Below, piece by piece: positions 25,253-32,405 of a DNA stretch of 49,852 nucleotides (the first letter of the stretch is position 1; every line of letters begins with the position of its first letter). The position numbers and the translations under genes were made by a program. A model generated the notes under the pieces. That model made no database searches. It had not been told where the DNA came from and worked only from the letters and a program-made list of their open reading frames with translations. This DNA comes from a virus: IMG/VR virus record IMGVR_UViG_3300046375_000022, positions 1-49,852 of that record. One strand, given 5' to 3'.

Positions 25253-25666
25253 ATGAACGAACTTATCACCAGATCGATCAAACGGAGAAACGCCCCAACC
25301 AGCGACGTCAACCTCGATAATCCCTTCCCTTCCATTCAAAAACGTAAACTCACCAAGGAGCAGATAGCAGACGCTAGCGATACGGTCCGCGCTAACCTGG
25401 TCAACGTCTTGCTGAGAATTTCAAACAAGCTCGCAGAACTCCCAAACGATTTGATCGGTCCGCAAAACCTCGCTCAAGTCGCTAAACTCACCGATACAGC
25501 TGCAAAACTCTTTGGGTGGCCATCAACTAAACCCATCGATCTAAGCTCACTCCCTAATCAACTCCCCTCCCCTGCCATCAATCTCGCGTTGATCCATACA
25601 ACTCCAGAACAACTACGCGAAGCAGCACGAAGCAAGTTAAACGATAGCAAACTTGCACAAAGCTAA
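25253..25666 (+). CDS. Helical protein of unknown function, possibly small-terminase-like
   Basis: 137 residues from ATG 25253. N-terminus KRRNAP is basic; KLTKEQIADASDTVRANLVN followed by VLLRISNKLAEL is helical. The final third is Pro-rich. Size and a helical DNA-binding-type N-terminus would be compatible with a small terminase subunit, and none is present before the large one at 44.6 kb, but no motif proves it. Codon use is unlike the virion genes (many AAA, ACC, CTC). GCTAGC copies flank and lie in it. Confidence 0.4.
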   Translation: MNELITRSIKRRNAPTSDVNLDNPFPSIQKRKLTKEQIADASDTVRANLVNVLLRISNKLAELPNDLIGPQNLAQVAKLTDTAAKLFGWPSTKPIDLSSLPNQLPSPAINLALIHTTPEQLREAARSKLNDSKLAQS

Positions 25667-26311
25667 ATTCGCTAGCAAAAAAACTTCCAACCACATGAAC
25701 GGATAAGCTTGACTTTTCGCCAAGCTCACTTGTTAAAATCTGCGAAGCGAAGCGAAGCAGTCTCGGGAGGCGAACTAAGCCAAAACTCGCCAGTCAAACT
25801 TTCGTGACAAGCGCAGCGGTCAAGCTTACTCAAAGCGAGTGAGCACTCACGCGGACTGCGGCAGCCATATCACGTGACAGGCTTTTGCAATGCATTGTCA
25901 ATACGAACCTGATTTGATGTCTGGTGCGTTTTGCGTCTGATTTCCCTCGTAAACCAGGTACTACCTTTTTGTGTCTCGCCACTTTTTCGCCACCTTTGCC
26001 TAAGCGCTAGCAAAGCCGATCGGTCTCTTGCGATGCTTCTCTTGGCACTCGTCGCTAGCAAGAGGCGAAAGGAAATCATCTTGGATCGATTAACCGTCCC
26101 ACCCCTTGACGGCGCCCGGAATCCGCGGGGGGGGTGTCCGCCCGCTACACCGTGTGCGAAGTAGGTCTAGATTCAGCTCTTATTTGCTCCAGCCGGCATT
26201 TTTGTTTGCGAAATAGTTTGGTCCCTTACTTTTAAATTTTTTTGAAAAATAAGGTTTGCTTCATTGGAGTCTAGGTTGATAAGCAATACTCAGTAAAGCT
26301 TAATAAGACTT
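25667..26311. other. 645-base gene-free region rich in palindromes, candidate origin
   Basis: Open frames here (25870-26079 minus, 25931-26164 plus) look accidental: biased Arg/Ser content and no start signals. The region holds a triplet GCGAA/GCGAA/GCGAA (about 25742-25757), palindromes TCACGTGA (25870-25877) and CAATGCATTG (25888-25897), GTGAGCACTCAC (about 25840), two GCTAGCAA copies (26006, 26054), a run of eight G (26127-26134), and an AT-rich hairpin with CCTTA/TAAGG ends (26224-26254). It ends in the dispersed motif. Together this looks like a replication or packaging control region; which one cannot be decided by eye. Confidence 0.4.
26293..26309 (+). promoter_or_regulatory. Dispersed AT-rich motif, copy before the methyltransferase
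   Basis: GTAAAGCTTAATAAGAC ends two bases before ATG 26312. If TTAATA is a -10 element, the transcript would have practically no leader. No Shine-Dalgarno precedes this gene. Confidence 0.45.
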
Positions 26312-26932
26312 ATGATGGATAAGGAAAAAGGACGAACTGGAGGGTTTAACGGGGATCCATTTATAGGAGCTGAGGTGAGGCGGCTGGTGGAGGAGCATGG
26401 GGTTCGGACGATCGTGGAGACCGGGACCTACTTGGGGGAGACGACGGAGGCCTTAGCTGTGATGGTGGCCTGGGTGGTGACGATCGAGATACATACTGAT
26501 TGGGTGGTTCGAGAGCCACGGCTGTATAGGTTGAGCTTGGCTGGCAATGTGCGGCAAATTATTGGAGACAGTGCGGTTGAATTGCCTGGGCTGATCAGGG
26601 AACTTGAGGGGGAACTTGAGGGGGAACTTGAGGGGCCTGTACTTTTTTATCTGGACGCGCACTGGGGTGAGCATTCGCCGCTTCTTGAGGAGTTGGGAGC
26701 GATCGCTACTAGCGGGATCAAGCCGGTGATCGTGATTCATGATTTTTACAATCCGCTTCACCCTGAGTACGGTTTTGATGAGTGGGACATTGGGGAGTAC
26801 AAGCTTGGGTTGATTGAGCCCTTGCTGGTAAAGATCTATGGGAAGAGCGGCTGGAGGCACTGGTTTAATGAGGAGGCGAGTGGGGAGAAGAGGGGAGTGA
26901 TCTACATTGAGCCGGTGAAGGAGGAGGAGTGA
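26312..26932 (+). CDS. Class I SAM-dependent methyltransferase-like protein
   Basis: 206 residues. VRTIVETGTYLGETTEAL (about 30-47) is the glycine-containing SAM loop, VVTIEIH the acidic strand 2, GDSAVELPGLI and PVLFYLDAHWGEH strand 4, and PVIVIHDFYNP (about 143-153) the end of the core. This set is typical of small methyltransferases of the Methyltransf_24 type, often found near glycosyltransferases. Codon use (GGG, GTG, GAG rich) differs sharply from neighbours and no GCTAGC occurs, suggesting recent acquisition. A tandem repeat encodes ELEG three times. Confidence 0.65.
   Translation: MMDKEKGRTGGFNGDPFIGAEVRRLVEEHGVRTIVETGTYLGETTEALAVMVAWVVTIEIHTDWVVREPRLYRLSLAGNVRQIIGDSAVELPGLIRELEGELEGELEGPVLFYLDAHWGEHSPLLEELGAIATSGIKPVIVIHDFYNPLHPEYGFDEWDIGEYKLGLIEPLLVKIYGKSGWRHWFNEEASGEKRGVIYIEPVKEEE
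26598..26633 (+). repeat. Three exact 12-base tandem repeats inside the methyltransferase gene
   Basis: The unit GGGAACTTGAGG occurs three times without mismatch. Twelve bases keep the frame and add or remove four residues (GELE) per unit between the SAM-binding half and strand 4. Replication slippage would change length without breaking the gene. Confidence 0.8.
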
Positions 26933-26998
26933 AGCTCTACCTGGTGTGTGCTTTTTCATGCACGCGGTCGACACGAGCCGATTACACTTTGAACAAAT

Positions 26999-27211
26999 AT
27001 GACAGAAACTAAATTCGATAAAGAACCAGGGCCGGACCCGCGCATCGATCAACTCAAGGCCCTGGTCAGGCAGCTTTTAATTGAACGTGTCCAGGCGGGT
27101 ATTGACTGCTTCAAGGAAGGTGACGACCGAGCAAGTAGCTTTTTTCAAGACAGCATCGACGGCTACGAAGCGCTCCGAAAGTTGCTTCAAGCTCTTGGTT
27201 ATGATGATTGA
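26999..27211 (+). CDS. Small helical protein, unknown function
   Basis: 70 residues; N-terminal 20 are charged and Pro-rich, the rest two helices (QLKALVRQLLIERVQAG and SIDGYEALRKLLQALGY). First of the densely packed small-gene train. No family recognised. Confidence 0.5.
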   Translation: MTETKFDKEPGPDPRIDQLKALVRQLLIERVQAGIDCFKEGDDRASSFFQDSIDGYEALRKLLQALGYDD

Positions 27212-27260
27212 GGTAGCCCAAGAGGACAAGGAGCTCATTCAAAAGCGAGGAGGTGCAAGG

Positions 27261-27437
27261 GTGAGCGACATCCAGGATGAGGCCTACAGTGAGGCTTGTG
27301 ATGAGATTAAGCGGCTCAAAGCGTTACTTACCCGCGCTGCTGATGCGCTGGAACGAGTAGATAAGAACTGGCCGAATGAAGATTACGGGGCTGATGCTCC
27401 TTTGATTAAAAAACTGAGAAAGGCGGCGAGCGAATGA
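27261..27437 (+). CDS. Small coiled-coil protein, unknown function
   Basis: 58 residues from GTG 27261, chosen because AGGAGG lies 8 bases upstream; an ATG at 27201 in the same frame would add 20 residues and overlap the previous gene. Sequence EACDEIKRLKALLTRAADALERVD is one long helix of the type common in short phage accessory proteins. Overlaps the next gene by four bases (ATGA). Confidence 0.5.
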   Translation: MSDIQDEAYSEACDEIKRLKALLTRAADALERVDKNWPNEDYGADAPLIKKLRKAASE

Positions 27438-27883
27438 GCGAAGAAGTTCCTCTTCGGATTAGGAAACTGCCCGTCGATGTGCGTGGATACCCTGTGCCCT
27501 GGTTTGTGCACTGGGATAAGAATGGGCCGGATTTCAGGGTGGTTAATGCCGAGAAAATAATCGAGGCCTTGACCTTCCAGAAATGCTGGGTGTGCGGAGA
27601 AAAGCTCGGGCGCTTTAAAACCTTTGTGATTGGGCCGATGTGCGTGGTTAACCGGACGAGCTCTGAGCCGCCCAGCCACCGGGAATGCGCCCGCTTTGCC
27701 GCTGTGCGCTGCCCCTTTTTGAGTAGGCCGCGGATGAAGCGCAATGAGCACGACATGCTCAAAGGCATCGAGGAACCCGCGGGAGATCGGGCTCAAGCGC
27801 AACCCCGGGGTGGCGGTCCTGTGGATGACGCTGGGCTACAAGGTCTTAACTGTCGAGAACGGCTACCTATTCAAGATTGGTGA
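27434..27883 (+). CDS. Zinc-ribbon phage protein, 5' part of a frameshifted gene
   Basis: The first 116 residues follow a conserved phage family: LPVDVRGYPVPWFVHW, CWVCGEKLG, FVIGPMCVVNR, PPSHRECA, CPFLSRPRMKR. The Cys/His spacing suggests a zinc ribbon. After EEPAG (about 27784) the frame continues as unrelated DRAQAQPRG to a stop at 27883. The expected continuation IGLKRNPGVAVLW is in the +1 frame. Removing one G near 27785 restores one protein of about 208 residues. Either an inactivating insertion, a sequencing error, or a programmed +1 shift. Function of the family unknown. Confidence 0.7.
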   Translation: MSEEVPLRIRKLPVDVRGYPVPWFVHWDKNGPDFRVVNAEKIIEALTFQKCWVCGEKLGRFKTFVIGPMCVVNRTSSEPPSHRECARFAAVRCPFLSRPRMKRNEHDMLKGIEEPAGDRAQAQPRGGGPVDDAGLQGLNCRERLPIQDW

Positions 27884-28061
27884 TCCCCTGGAGCTTGAGT
27901 GGTACGCCGAAGGCCGCACAGCTACGCGCGAGGAGATCCTCCACTCGATCGATACCGGGCTGCCCTTGCTCGAAGAGGCAGCGGCCGCGGATGGCCCGGA
28001 GGCCTGCGCTCAACTCGGGCGAGCGTACAAGAAAGCTCTCTCCCTGGTGCCCGAATTTTAA
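27786..28061 (+). pseudogene. 3' part of the frameshifted zinc-ribbon gene
   Basis: From about 27786 the frame reads IGLKRNPGVAVLWMTLGY, then LFKIGDPLELEWYAEGR and ATREEILHSIDTGLPLL. This is the C-terminal half of the same phage family; the open frame itself extends back to 27744, but the upstream residues look random. If not reached by frameshifting, an internal start would be needed and none is preceded by a ribosome site. Ends 3 bases before the next ATG. Confidence 0.65.
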
Positions 28062-28064
28062 AAA

Positions 28065-28325
28065 ATGAGCGATAAAACCGATATTCCCTTCGAGAAAGGC
28101 GGCGAGCCGATCCGGGTAAAATTCCTTCGCCAGGTGGTGATGGATTTAAGCGCGGAACTAGCCGAGAGCCACGCCAACACCCTGATATTGATCCTCTCGC
28201 TCCAGACAACCGACCTTGACCCCAACCAACAGCTAATCATCGCGCTCGCACGCGAAAAGCTCACCCGCTCCCAGAACGCATTTTTGAAAGCATTCGGGGA
28301 TTGGGAGGAACCGGGAAAGAACTAG
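28065..28325 (+). CDS. Small protein, unknown function
   Basis: 86 residues, helical (VKFLRQVVMDLSAELAESHANTL, then LIIALAREKLTRSQNAFLKAF). No motif recognised. Tight spacing in the small-gene train. Confidence 0.5.
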   Translation: MSDKTDIPFEKGGEPIRVKFLRQVVMDLSAELAESHANTLILILSLQTTDLDPNQQLIIALAREKLTRSQNAFLKAFGDWEEPGKN

Positions 28326-28334
28326 GGCCCGCAA

Positions 28335-28616
28335 ATGAGCAAACAACATCTTGTCGAGTGGCGCGATGCACGCGCTGAGCCGCGGTGCCCGCCAGATCCG
28401 CGCTACCCTGCTGGGATCGATCTTGACCTTACGCGCGGCCACAGCCCGAGCTGCAAAGTGGCATTGCCGTACCCGGCCAAGCGCATAGGCGCTTACGTCA
28501 TCCAATGCGAATTGTGCGGCATCCGGGTCAGTTGCACCACGGCTGGCCGCTGCGATGATCCGCGCTCGATCACAATCCCTTGCAAGCTTTATGGATCCGG
28601 AAACAACACTCGATGA
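28335..28616 (+). CDS. Conserved Cys-containing phage protein, unknown function
   Basis: 93 residues. SPSCKVALPYPAKRIGAYV, CELCGIRVSCTTAGR and DDPRSITIPCK are the recurring blocks of a small protein seen in many temperate phages of soil bacteria. C-x-x-C plus two further Cys could bind zinc. Role unknown. Overlaps the next gene by 26 bases. Confidence 0.65.
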   Translation: MSKQHLVEWRDARAEPRCPPDPRYPAGIDLDLTRGHSPSCKVALPYPAKRIGAYVIQCELCGIRVSCTTAGRCDDPRSITIPCKLYGSGNNTR

Positions 28617-28959
28617 ACAGCGCATTGAGAATCTAGCCAGGGAGATTCTCCTTCCCATCCGGACTAACTACCTAGCGGGCCCCGAGAGCCGGGATCGGGT
28701 ATTTGAGGCCCTTAACGCGCTTGCCTTCGCTGCCGCAACCATCCTTGCGGGCGCAGAAGATTCCGAAGCGCAGGAGTTTTTCGCTAAAGCTCTCTCCAAA
28801 AATCTGGAATCGATCCTAGAAGATCCATTCCGTGAGCTGCTCAAGGTGCTCTCCGACGAGGACCTGATCCGGTTCCGGAGACGTTTGGAAAATGTCGGCA
28901 ATAAGCGGCTGGCAGAGATTTTGTCCCACGAAATCAACGATCGAGCCCCCGCATTGTGA
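28591..28959 (+). CDS. Conserved helical phage protein, unknown function
   Basis: 122 residues from ATG 28591. LAREILLPIRTNYLAGPESR, then DRVFEALNALAFAAATILAG, resembles a conserved phage family of unknown function. The last 35 residues are charged and helical. Stop overlaps GTG of the next gene. Confidence 0.55.
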   Translation: MDPETTLDEQRIENLAREILLPIRTNYLAGPESRDRVFEALNALAFAAATILAGAEDSEAQEFFAKALSKNLESILEDPFRELLKVLSDEDLIRFRRRLENVGNKRLAEILSHEINDRAPAL

Positions 28960-29342
28960 GCATCCACAAAACCATCCAGACTGGCGGCGATGAACCGCTC
29001 CCGCAGGCCCTCTTAGAGCTCCAGCAACTCGCTCTTGGAATGTTTCTAATCTATGACGTCCTGGGCGAACACTATGAAAACCAGGAGCTCGTCGAAAGGG
29101 CGGCCCTCTCGGATTGGGCCGCAAAGCACAAGATTAGACCATTCCGGGACGCCATAAAAGCGCTGGTCAAAGTCAAAAATAGATACATGGAGGAGCCTTG
29201 GGCGCACTACATCCACTGCCGGGACTTTAAAGATGAAGGCTGGGCTAATGTGCTCAGCTTCACGCCTCACGGTAACCAGGACGTGCTCGAGCAGATCAAC
29301 TCGATCTTGAAGGCACGGCCGTTCAAGGATCCGCCCCTATGA
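28956..29342 (+). CDS. Protein of unknown function in small-gene train
   Basis: 128 residues from GTG 28956 (GTGA overlap). Trp/His-rich centre (EEPWAHYIHCRDFKDEGWAN). No motif assigned. The arrangement suggests co-translation with both neighbours. Confidence 0.5.
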   Translation: MSIHKTIQTGGDEPLPQALLELQQLALGMFLIYDVLGEHYENQELVERAALSDWAAKHKIRPFRDAIKALVKVKNRYMEEPWAHYIHCRDFKDEGWANVLSFTPHGNQDVLEQINSILKARPFKDPPL

Positions 29343-29704
29343 TGTTTCAGCAGATCGAATCCAACGAGAATTTTGATCTGTGCCGCTTTAGGTCGTTGCC
29401 AGAGGGCCGCTGGGAAGCCGGGATTCTCAAGATGGGCTTTGGCAAAGCGCGTGTCCGGATTGCGCTAGCAAAAAGCGGCGGATGGGTCCCGATTGACTAT
29501 TGGGGAGGCGACCACACGAGCGCCCGCACACTCTTGGGCAACATCATCGGAATCTGCACACCTTTGCCCGAAGCAATCAAGGAAGCTGATCTAGAGTCCA
29601 TCTTTCCGCACCAGAACGATAAGGAACTCGGGGCCGATTTCCGGAGCCGGCTCTTCAAGGCCGGCGTCCAGGTCCGCGCAATCTACGGAGACTTTCAGCA
29701 ATGA
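29339..29704 (+). CDS. Protein of unknown function in small-gene train
   Basis: 121 residues starting in an ATGATG, overlapping the previous stop. Beta-rich N-terminal half (FRSLPEGRWEAGILKMGFG, VRIALAKSGGWVPIDYWGG), helical end. No family recognised. Confidence 0.5.
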   Translation: MMFQQIESNENFDLCRFRSLPEGRWEAGILKMGFGKARVRIALAKSGGWVPIDYWGGDHTSARTLLGNIIGICTPLPEAIKEADLESIFPHQNDKELGADFRSRLFKAGVQVRAIYGDFQQ

Positions 29705-29967
29705 CCGCAACTGAAGTAAAAGAACTGCTCCAAAAGATGGGCAAAATGGCCGAAGAGCTCATCGAACACGGCGATTGCGTTGTGATTCTGTTCACCTTCA
29801 TGGATGAGGACAAGCGTGGCCGCTATAGCCGGCTTTTATCCACGGGACGCGGCAACCACTACACGCGAGAAGGGATCGCCTTTGATTACGCCTGCCAAAT
29901 GGCACTGGGCAAGGCCCCAAGTGATGACGAAGAAACCCATAACGACGAAGAGGGCTACGAACCATGA
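29701..29967 (+). CDS. Small acidic protein, unknown function
   Basis: 88 residues, one helix, a short beta segment (CVVILFTFMDED) and an acidic tail (DDEETHNDEEGYEP). ATGA overlap with the previous gene. No family recognised. Confidence 0.5.
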   Translation: MTATEVKELLQKMGKMAEELIEHGDCVVILFTFMDEDKRGRYSRLLSTGRGNHYTREGIAFDYACQMALGKAPSDDEETHNDEEGYEP

Positions 29968-29991
29968 GCGAACCCCTACGATTCTGAAGCT

Positions 29992-30204
29992 ATGAAAATC
30001 ATAGTGCAAAAACTGAGCAGCGGATACTATCACATTCGAGGCGATGGCCCACTGAACTGGGCTCAGCCTCCGATTTGGCCCTGCGATTACGACAGCCTTC
30101 GGGAACATGCTTTTCCCGAGGCGTCTGAGGAATTCTTGAGGGCCGCAATCCGGACTCACGAGGTTCAGAACGTCTCAACCGCGCGGGAGTTGGGATGGGA
30201 ATAA
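29992..30204 (+). CDS. Small protein, unknown function
   Basis: 70 residues. VQKLSSGYYHIRGDGPLNWAQ followed by a helix with FPEASEEFLRAAI. The layout resembles short phage proteins that carry a compact beta-beta-alpha fold. Overlaps the next start by 10 bases. Confidence 0.45.
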   Translation: MKIIVQKLSSGYYHIRGDGPLNWAQPPIWPCDYDSLREHAFPEASEEFLRAAIRTHEVQNVSTARELGWE

Positions 30205-30419
30205 CCAGAGCAGAGCATTTGGAATGGTGCAAAAAGCGAGCGCTCGAGTACGTCGAGGCTGGTGAAATGATCAATGCGCTAGCATCAATGGGTTCAGACC
30301 TGAATGCTCACCAGGAAACTAAGGATCACCCGGCCATGAAACTAGGCCTACAGATGATGATGGTTGGCCTCCTAAGCAGGCCGGAGCAAATGCGCAAATT
30401 TATCCTGGGATTCCACTAA
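30195..30419 (+). CDS. Conserved small phage protein, unknown function
   Basis: 74 residues. The pattern RAEHLEWCKKRALEYVEAGE, ALASMGSDLNAHQET, FILGFH is a widely recurring small protein in temperate phages and prophages of soil bacteria; role unknown to me. Helical throughout. Confidence 0.65.
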   Translation: MGITRAEHLEWCKKRALEYVEAGEMINALASMGSDLNAHQETKDHPAMKLGLQMMMVGLLSRPEQMRKFILGFH

Positions 30420-30426
30420 AAACCCC

Positions 30427-30636
30427 ATGGCAATAGGACCCGGTAAATACGATCACCTTTGCACCTACGTGCGCGAGCAGACGCACGCGGACGGCGTCCT
30501 CTTAATCGTTCTGGGCGGAAACTTAGGCCAGGGCTTTTCATGCCAGGCTAACGAGGACCTCTCAAAGGTGCTCCCAGTTTTGTTGCGCCAGATTGCCAAT
30601 CAGATCGAAGCTGACATTCCAACCGGAAAAAACTAA
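30427..30636 (+). CDS. Conserved small phage protein, unknown function
   Basis: 69 residues. GPGKYDHLCTYVREQTHADG, then VLLIVLGGNLGQGFSCQA, a short alpha/beta protein that recurs next to the previous one in related phages. Stop overlaps ATG of the following gene (TAATG). Confidence 0.6.
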   Translation: MAIGPGKYDHLCTYVREQTHADGVLLIVLGGNLGQGFSCQANEDLSKVLPVLLRQIANQIEADIPTGKN

Positions 30637-30806
30637 TGAGCGCGCGCCAACTCAAAAAACGGAAGCTTCAACCTTTCCAGGTGGCGCGCATCCGCGCAAT
30701 GTACAAAGAGGGATTTCGCCTCCGGACGCTCTCAATTCTTTTCGGCGTCAGCTCGGCCGCTATCTTCCAGATCGTGAGGTTCTCAACCTACAAGGACGTC
30801 AAATGA
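30636..30806 (+). CDS. Helix-turn-helix mini-protein
   Basis: 56 residues: a basic N-terminus (SARQLKKRKLQPFQ) and VARIRAMYKEGFRLRTLSIL plus FGVSSAAIFQIVRF. The latter has the classic resolvase/Hin-type layout: helix, turn with Gly, recognition helix after SS. It is coupled to both neighbours (TAATG before, ATGA after). Probably a small DNA-binding regulator. A longer frame running through this stretch (from 30593) is an out-of-frame overlap. Confidence 0.6.
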   Translation: MSARQLKKRKLQPFQVARIRAMYKEGFRLRTLSILFGVSSAAIFQIVRFSTYKDVK

Positions 30807-31207
30807 GCTGCATCGATAAAACCTGGTTGAAAGCTCATCCGGACGTGCAGGCCGCTGCCTTGCGAGAGCAAGTCCGTCACCCGCTTGACCGGGCTCACCC
30901 CTACCCTCCGGGATCCGGACCGCCAGGCCAGACTTGCGGCACCTGCGCGAAACTTTGCGCCAGGCAATATTCGAAGACCTATTTCAAGTGCCACGTCCTA
31001 ATGAAATTCTGGAGCTGCGGCCCGGCGACCGATATCCGCAAGAAGGATCCGGCCTGCCTGTGCTGGGAACCGCGGATCGATAAAATTGAGCTTGTCAGCA
31101 CGGCCGGCCGCCACGGCGCGGGCCAGTACCCGCGTCCGCTCATCATGAGTCGGCGCGGAAGAAGGAGGAAGGTTAATGAAACCCAAACAGGAACGCCGGG
31201 AGCTTAA
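30803..31207 (+). CDS. Cys-rich phage protein, zinc-binding type
   Basis: 134 residues from ATG 30803. GPPGQTCGTCAKLC, FKCHVL, CGPATDIRKKDPACLCW are blocks of a conserved phage family with 7-8 Cys, probably binding zinc. The C-terminal 35 residues are basic (SRRGRRRKVN). Function unknown; nucleic-acid binding is plausible. Overlaps the next gene by 32 bases. Confidence 0.6.
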   Translation: MSCIDKTWLKAHPDVQAAALREQVRHPLDRAHPYPPGSGPPGQTCGTCAKLCARQYSKTYFKCHVLMKFWSCGPATDIRKKDPACLCWEPRIDKIELVSTAGRHGAGQYPRPLIMSRRGRRRKVNETQTGTPGA

Positions 31208-31628
31208 GCGGCTCTACTCCCGGATCCCGACCTTCAAATGCGTCCAGGGCTGCAGCGCTTGTTGCGGCCCGGTTCCTGCTAGCAGGGAGGAACGAAAACA
31301 CGGTCCAGAGCTGATGACGCTCGAGATGACCAACCAAATTGTCGACATTCTGTTGGCCGGCGGCGCGAGCCAGGAGGAACTTGGAGTCGCGCCAAAACTG
31401 GAAGTATGGGCTAAGAACTTTGGCGAGTGTATCAGTTGTCCGTATGTCCTCGAGAACGGCGGCGGCTGCGCGATTTATGACAATCGGCCGTTCCTGTGCC
31501 GCCTTTTCGGGACCATCCCCTCAATGCCATGCCCGCACGGCGCCGGCCCGGAACAAATGCTTTCGCTCGCCGAAGAGCGCGCGCTCATGCATGATTACCA
31601 CAAATTGGTTGCCAAAGTGCAGTTATAA
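31176..31628 (+). CDS. YkgJ-type cysteine-cluster protein
   Basis: 150 residues. FKCVQGCSACCGPVP (about 20-34), CISCPYV, GGCAIYDNRPFLCRLFG and CPHG are the signature of the YkgJ/CxxCxxCC family, thought to bind a metal or Fe-S cluster. Phage copies are frequent in this kind of small-gene block. Role in infection unknown. Confidence 0.75.
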   Translation: MKPKQERRELKRLYSRIPTFKCVQGCSACCGPVPASREERKHGPELMTLEMTNQIVDILLAGGASQEELGVAPKLEVWAKNFGECISCPYVLENGGGCAIYDNRPFLCRLFGTIPSMPCPHGAGPEQMLSLAEERALMHDYHKLVAKVQL

Positions 31629-31679
31629 CGAATAAAGATTAGTATAACCATGTAAAATTATAGAAAGTGCAACTCAAAT

Positions 31680-31985
31680 ATGAGCCAGATTACTCCAGGT
31701 GAAATCCGTAAAGAAACGGTTTTCAAAATCAAGGTTGAGGATGGCTCTGAACTAATCCTCAAGCTGCCGGAAGAAAGCGCGGACGAGATCATCGAATGGG
31801 CCATTGTCGAAGGTATCACTCCCGAGCAACTGCTGTCCCAAATCATCGTCAAAGCAGTGGGCAATCCTCGTAATCCTTACAGCCCGTTGAACCCCTACAT
31901 CGCAATCCTGGGACATGGGGGGCTGGGCCAGGTTCAAGGCATATTGTTCCCGATCCAAGGTGCAAAGAAAAAACGAAGTCACTAA
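31680..31985 (+). CDS. Small protein, unknown function
   Basis: 101 residues; beta-type N-terminus (TVFKIKVEDGSELILKLP), a helix (SADEIIEWAIVEGITPEQLL) and a Pro/Gly-rich end with a basic tail. No family recognised. Two bases separate it from the next gene in frame order. Confidence 0.5.
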   Translation: MSQITPGEIRKETVFKIKVEDGSELILKLPEESADEIIEWAIVEGITPEQLLSQIIVKAVGNPRNPYSPLNPYIAILGHGGLGQVQGILFPIQGAKKKRSH

Positions 31986-32156
31986 ATGGTCGCGCCAGAG
32001 GAGAACGGCACATATCACCTTTCCTTAGAGCAGCAGGCTCAACTGCAACGCCTTGCAGACGACTACGGCCTCACCGTTGAACAAATGTCAAATAAGCTGA
32101 TCGCCGAAGCGCTTGCGGAGCATAAACGCCGAGAATCAGGGCAAGAAAGTGGCTAA
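31986..32156 (+). CDS. Small ribbon-helix-helix-like protein
   Basis: 56 residues: TYHLSLEQQAQLQRLADDYG then LTVEQMSNKLIAEALAEH. One strand followed by two helices, as in CopG/Arc-type regulators. It is the last gene before the attachment region, so it could act on the integrase promoter. No close family identified. Confidence 0.5.
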   Translation: MVAPEENGTYHLSLEQQAQLQRLADDYGLTVEQMSNKLIAEALAEHKRRESGQESG

Positions 32157-32172
32157 ACGCGGCAGTAAAAAC

Positions 32173-32199
32173 TTAAGTACCTTATTATAAGGAACTTAA
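32173..32199. promoter_or_regulatory. 27-base palindrome upstream of attP
   Basis: Left arm TTAAGTACCTTAT and right arm ATAAGGAACTTAA match in 12 of 13 positions around a single central T. It lies 12 bases before the tRNA-like attachment core. AT-rich symmetry fits an operator or an accessory site of the recombination complex. Confidence 0.55.
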
Positions 32200-32210
32200 T
32201 GATAATCAGC

Positions 32211-32268
32211 GCCAGACTTAGGATCTAGTCCAGCAATGGGTGCGGGTTCGAATCCCGTCCTCGGCAAA
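32211..32268 (+). other. attP core: 3' part of a tRNA-Leu(TAG) gene
   Basis: From CCAGA (32212) the sequence reads like the 3' portion of a class II tRNA: anticodon loop CTTAGGA with anticodon TAG, a long variable arm (TCCAGCAATGGGT), T-arm GCGGG-TTCGAAT-CCCGT and acceptor strand CCTCGGC plus discriminator A (32266). No 5' half or matching GCCGAGG is present, so it is not a functional tRNA. Position 140 bases upstream of the integrase start is typical of a phage attachment site that restores the host tRNA gene on insertion. Confidence 0.8.
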
Positions 32269-32327
32269 CCCCTGAAAACCAGCAATTTACTGGTAAATTT
32301 CCGAAGAGTATGATTTGGTAAGCTTTA

Positions 32328-32344
32328 GTAAAGCATAATAAAAT
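32328..32344 (+). promoter_or_regulatory. Dispersed AT-rich motif, attP-integrase copy
   Basis: GTAAAGCATAATAAAAT lies between the attachment core and the integrase promoter. It may be a regulator site or an integrase arm site. Confidence 0.4.
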
Positions 32345-32361
32345 AATGTAAATATAAAGCG

Positions 32362-32400
32362 TTCCGCCCCGTTGACAGTGGCGGAATTACAAGATATGAT
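32362..32400 (+). promoter_or_regulatory. int: Integrase promoter with overlapping operator
   Basis: TTGACA (32372-32377) and TATGAT (32395-32400) with a 17-base spacer form an almost consensus sigma-70 promoter. The -35 box is bracketed by the inverted repeat TTCCGCC (32362-32368) and GGCGGAA (32380-32386), placing an operator over the promoter. The GTG start at 32406 is only 5 bases after the -10 box, so the transcript would be leaderless or nearly so. Confidence 0.75.
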
Positions 32401-32405
32401 ATCTG

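Noticed and set aside
26120-26145. G8 run as a cos site
   Set aside because: A G-run alone is not evidence; no terminase recognition repeats or ends can be seen.
25870-26164. Two small open frames in the gene-free region
   Set aside because: No start signals, unusual composition, and overlap with palindromes; treated as non-coding.
32157-32270. Complete tRNA-Leu gene
   Set aside because: No 5' acceptor or D-arm is present; only the 3' portion exists, which is the attachment core.
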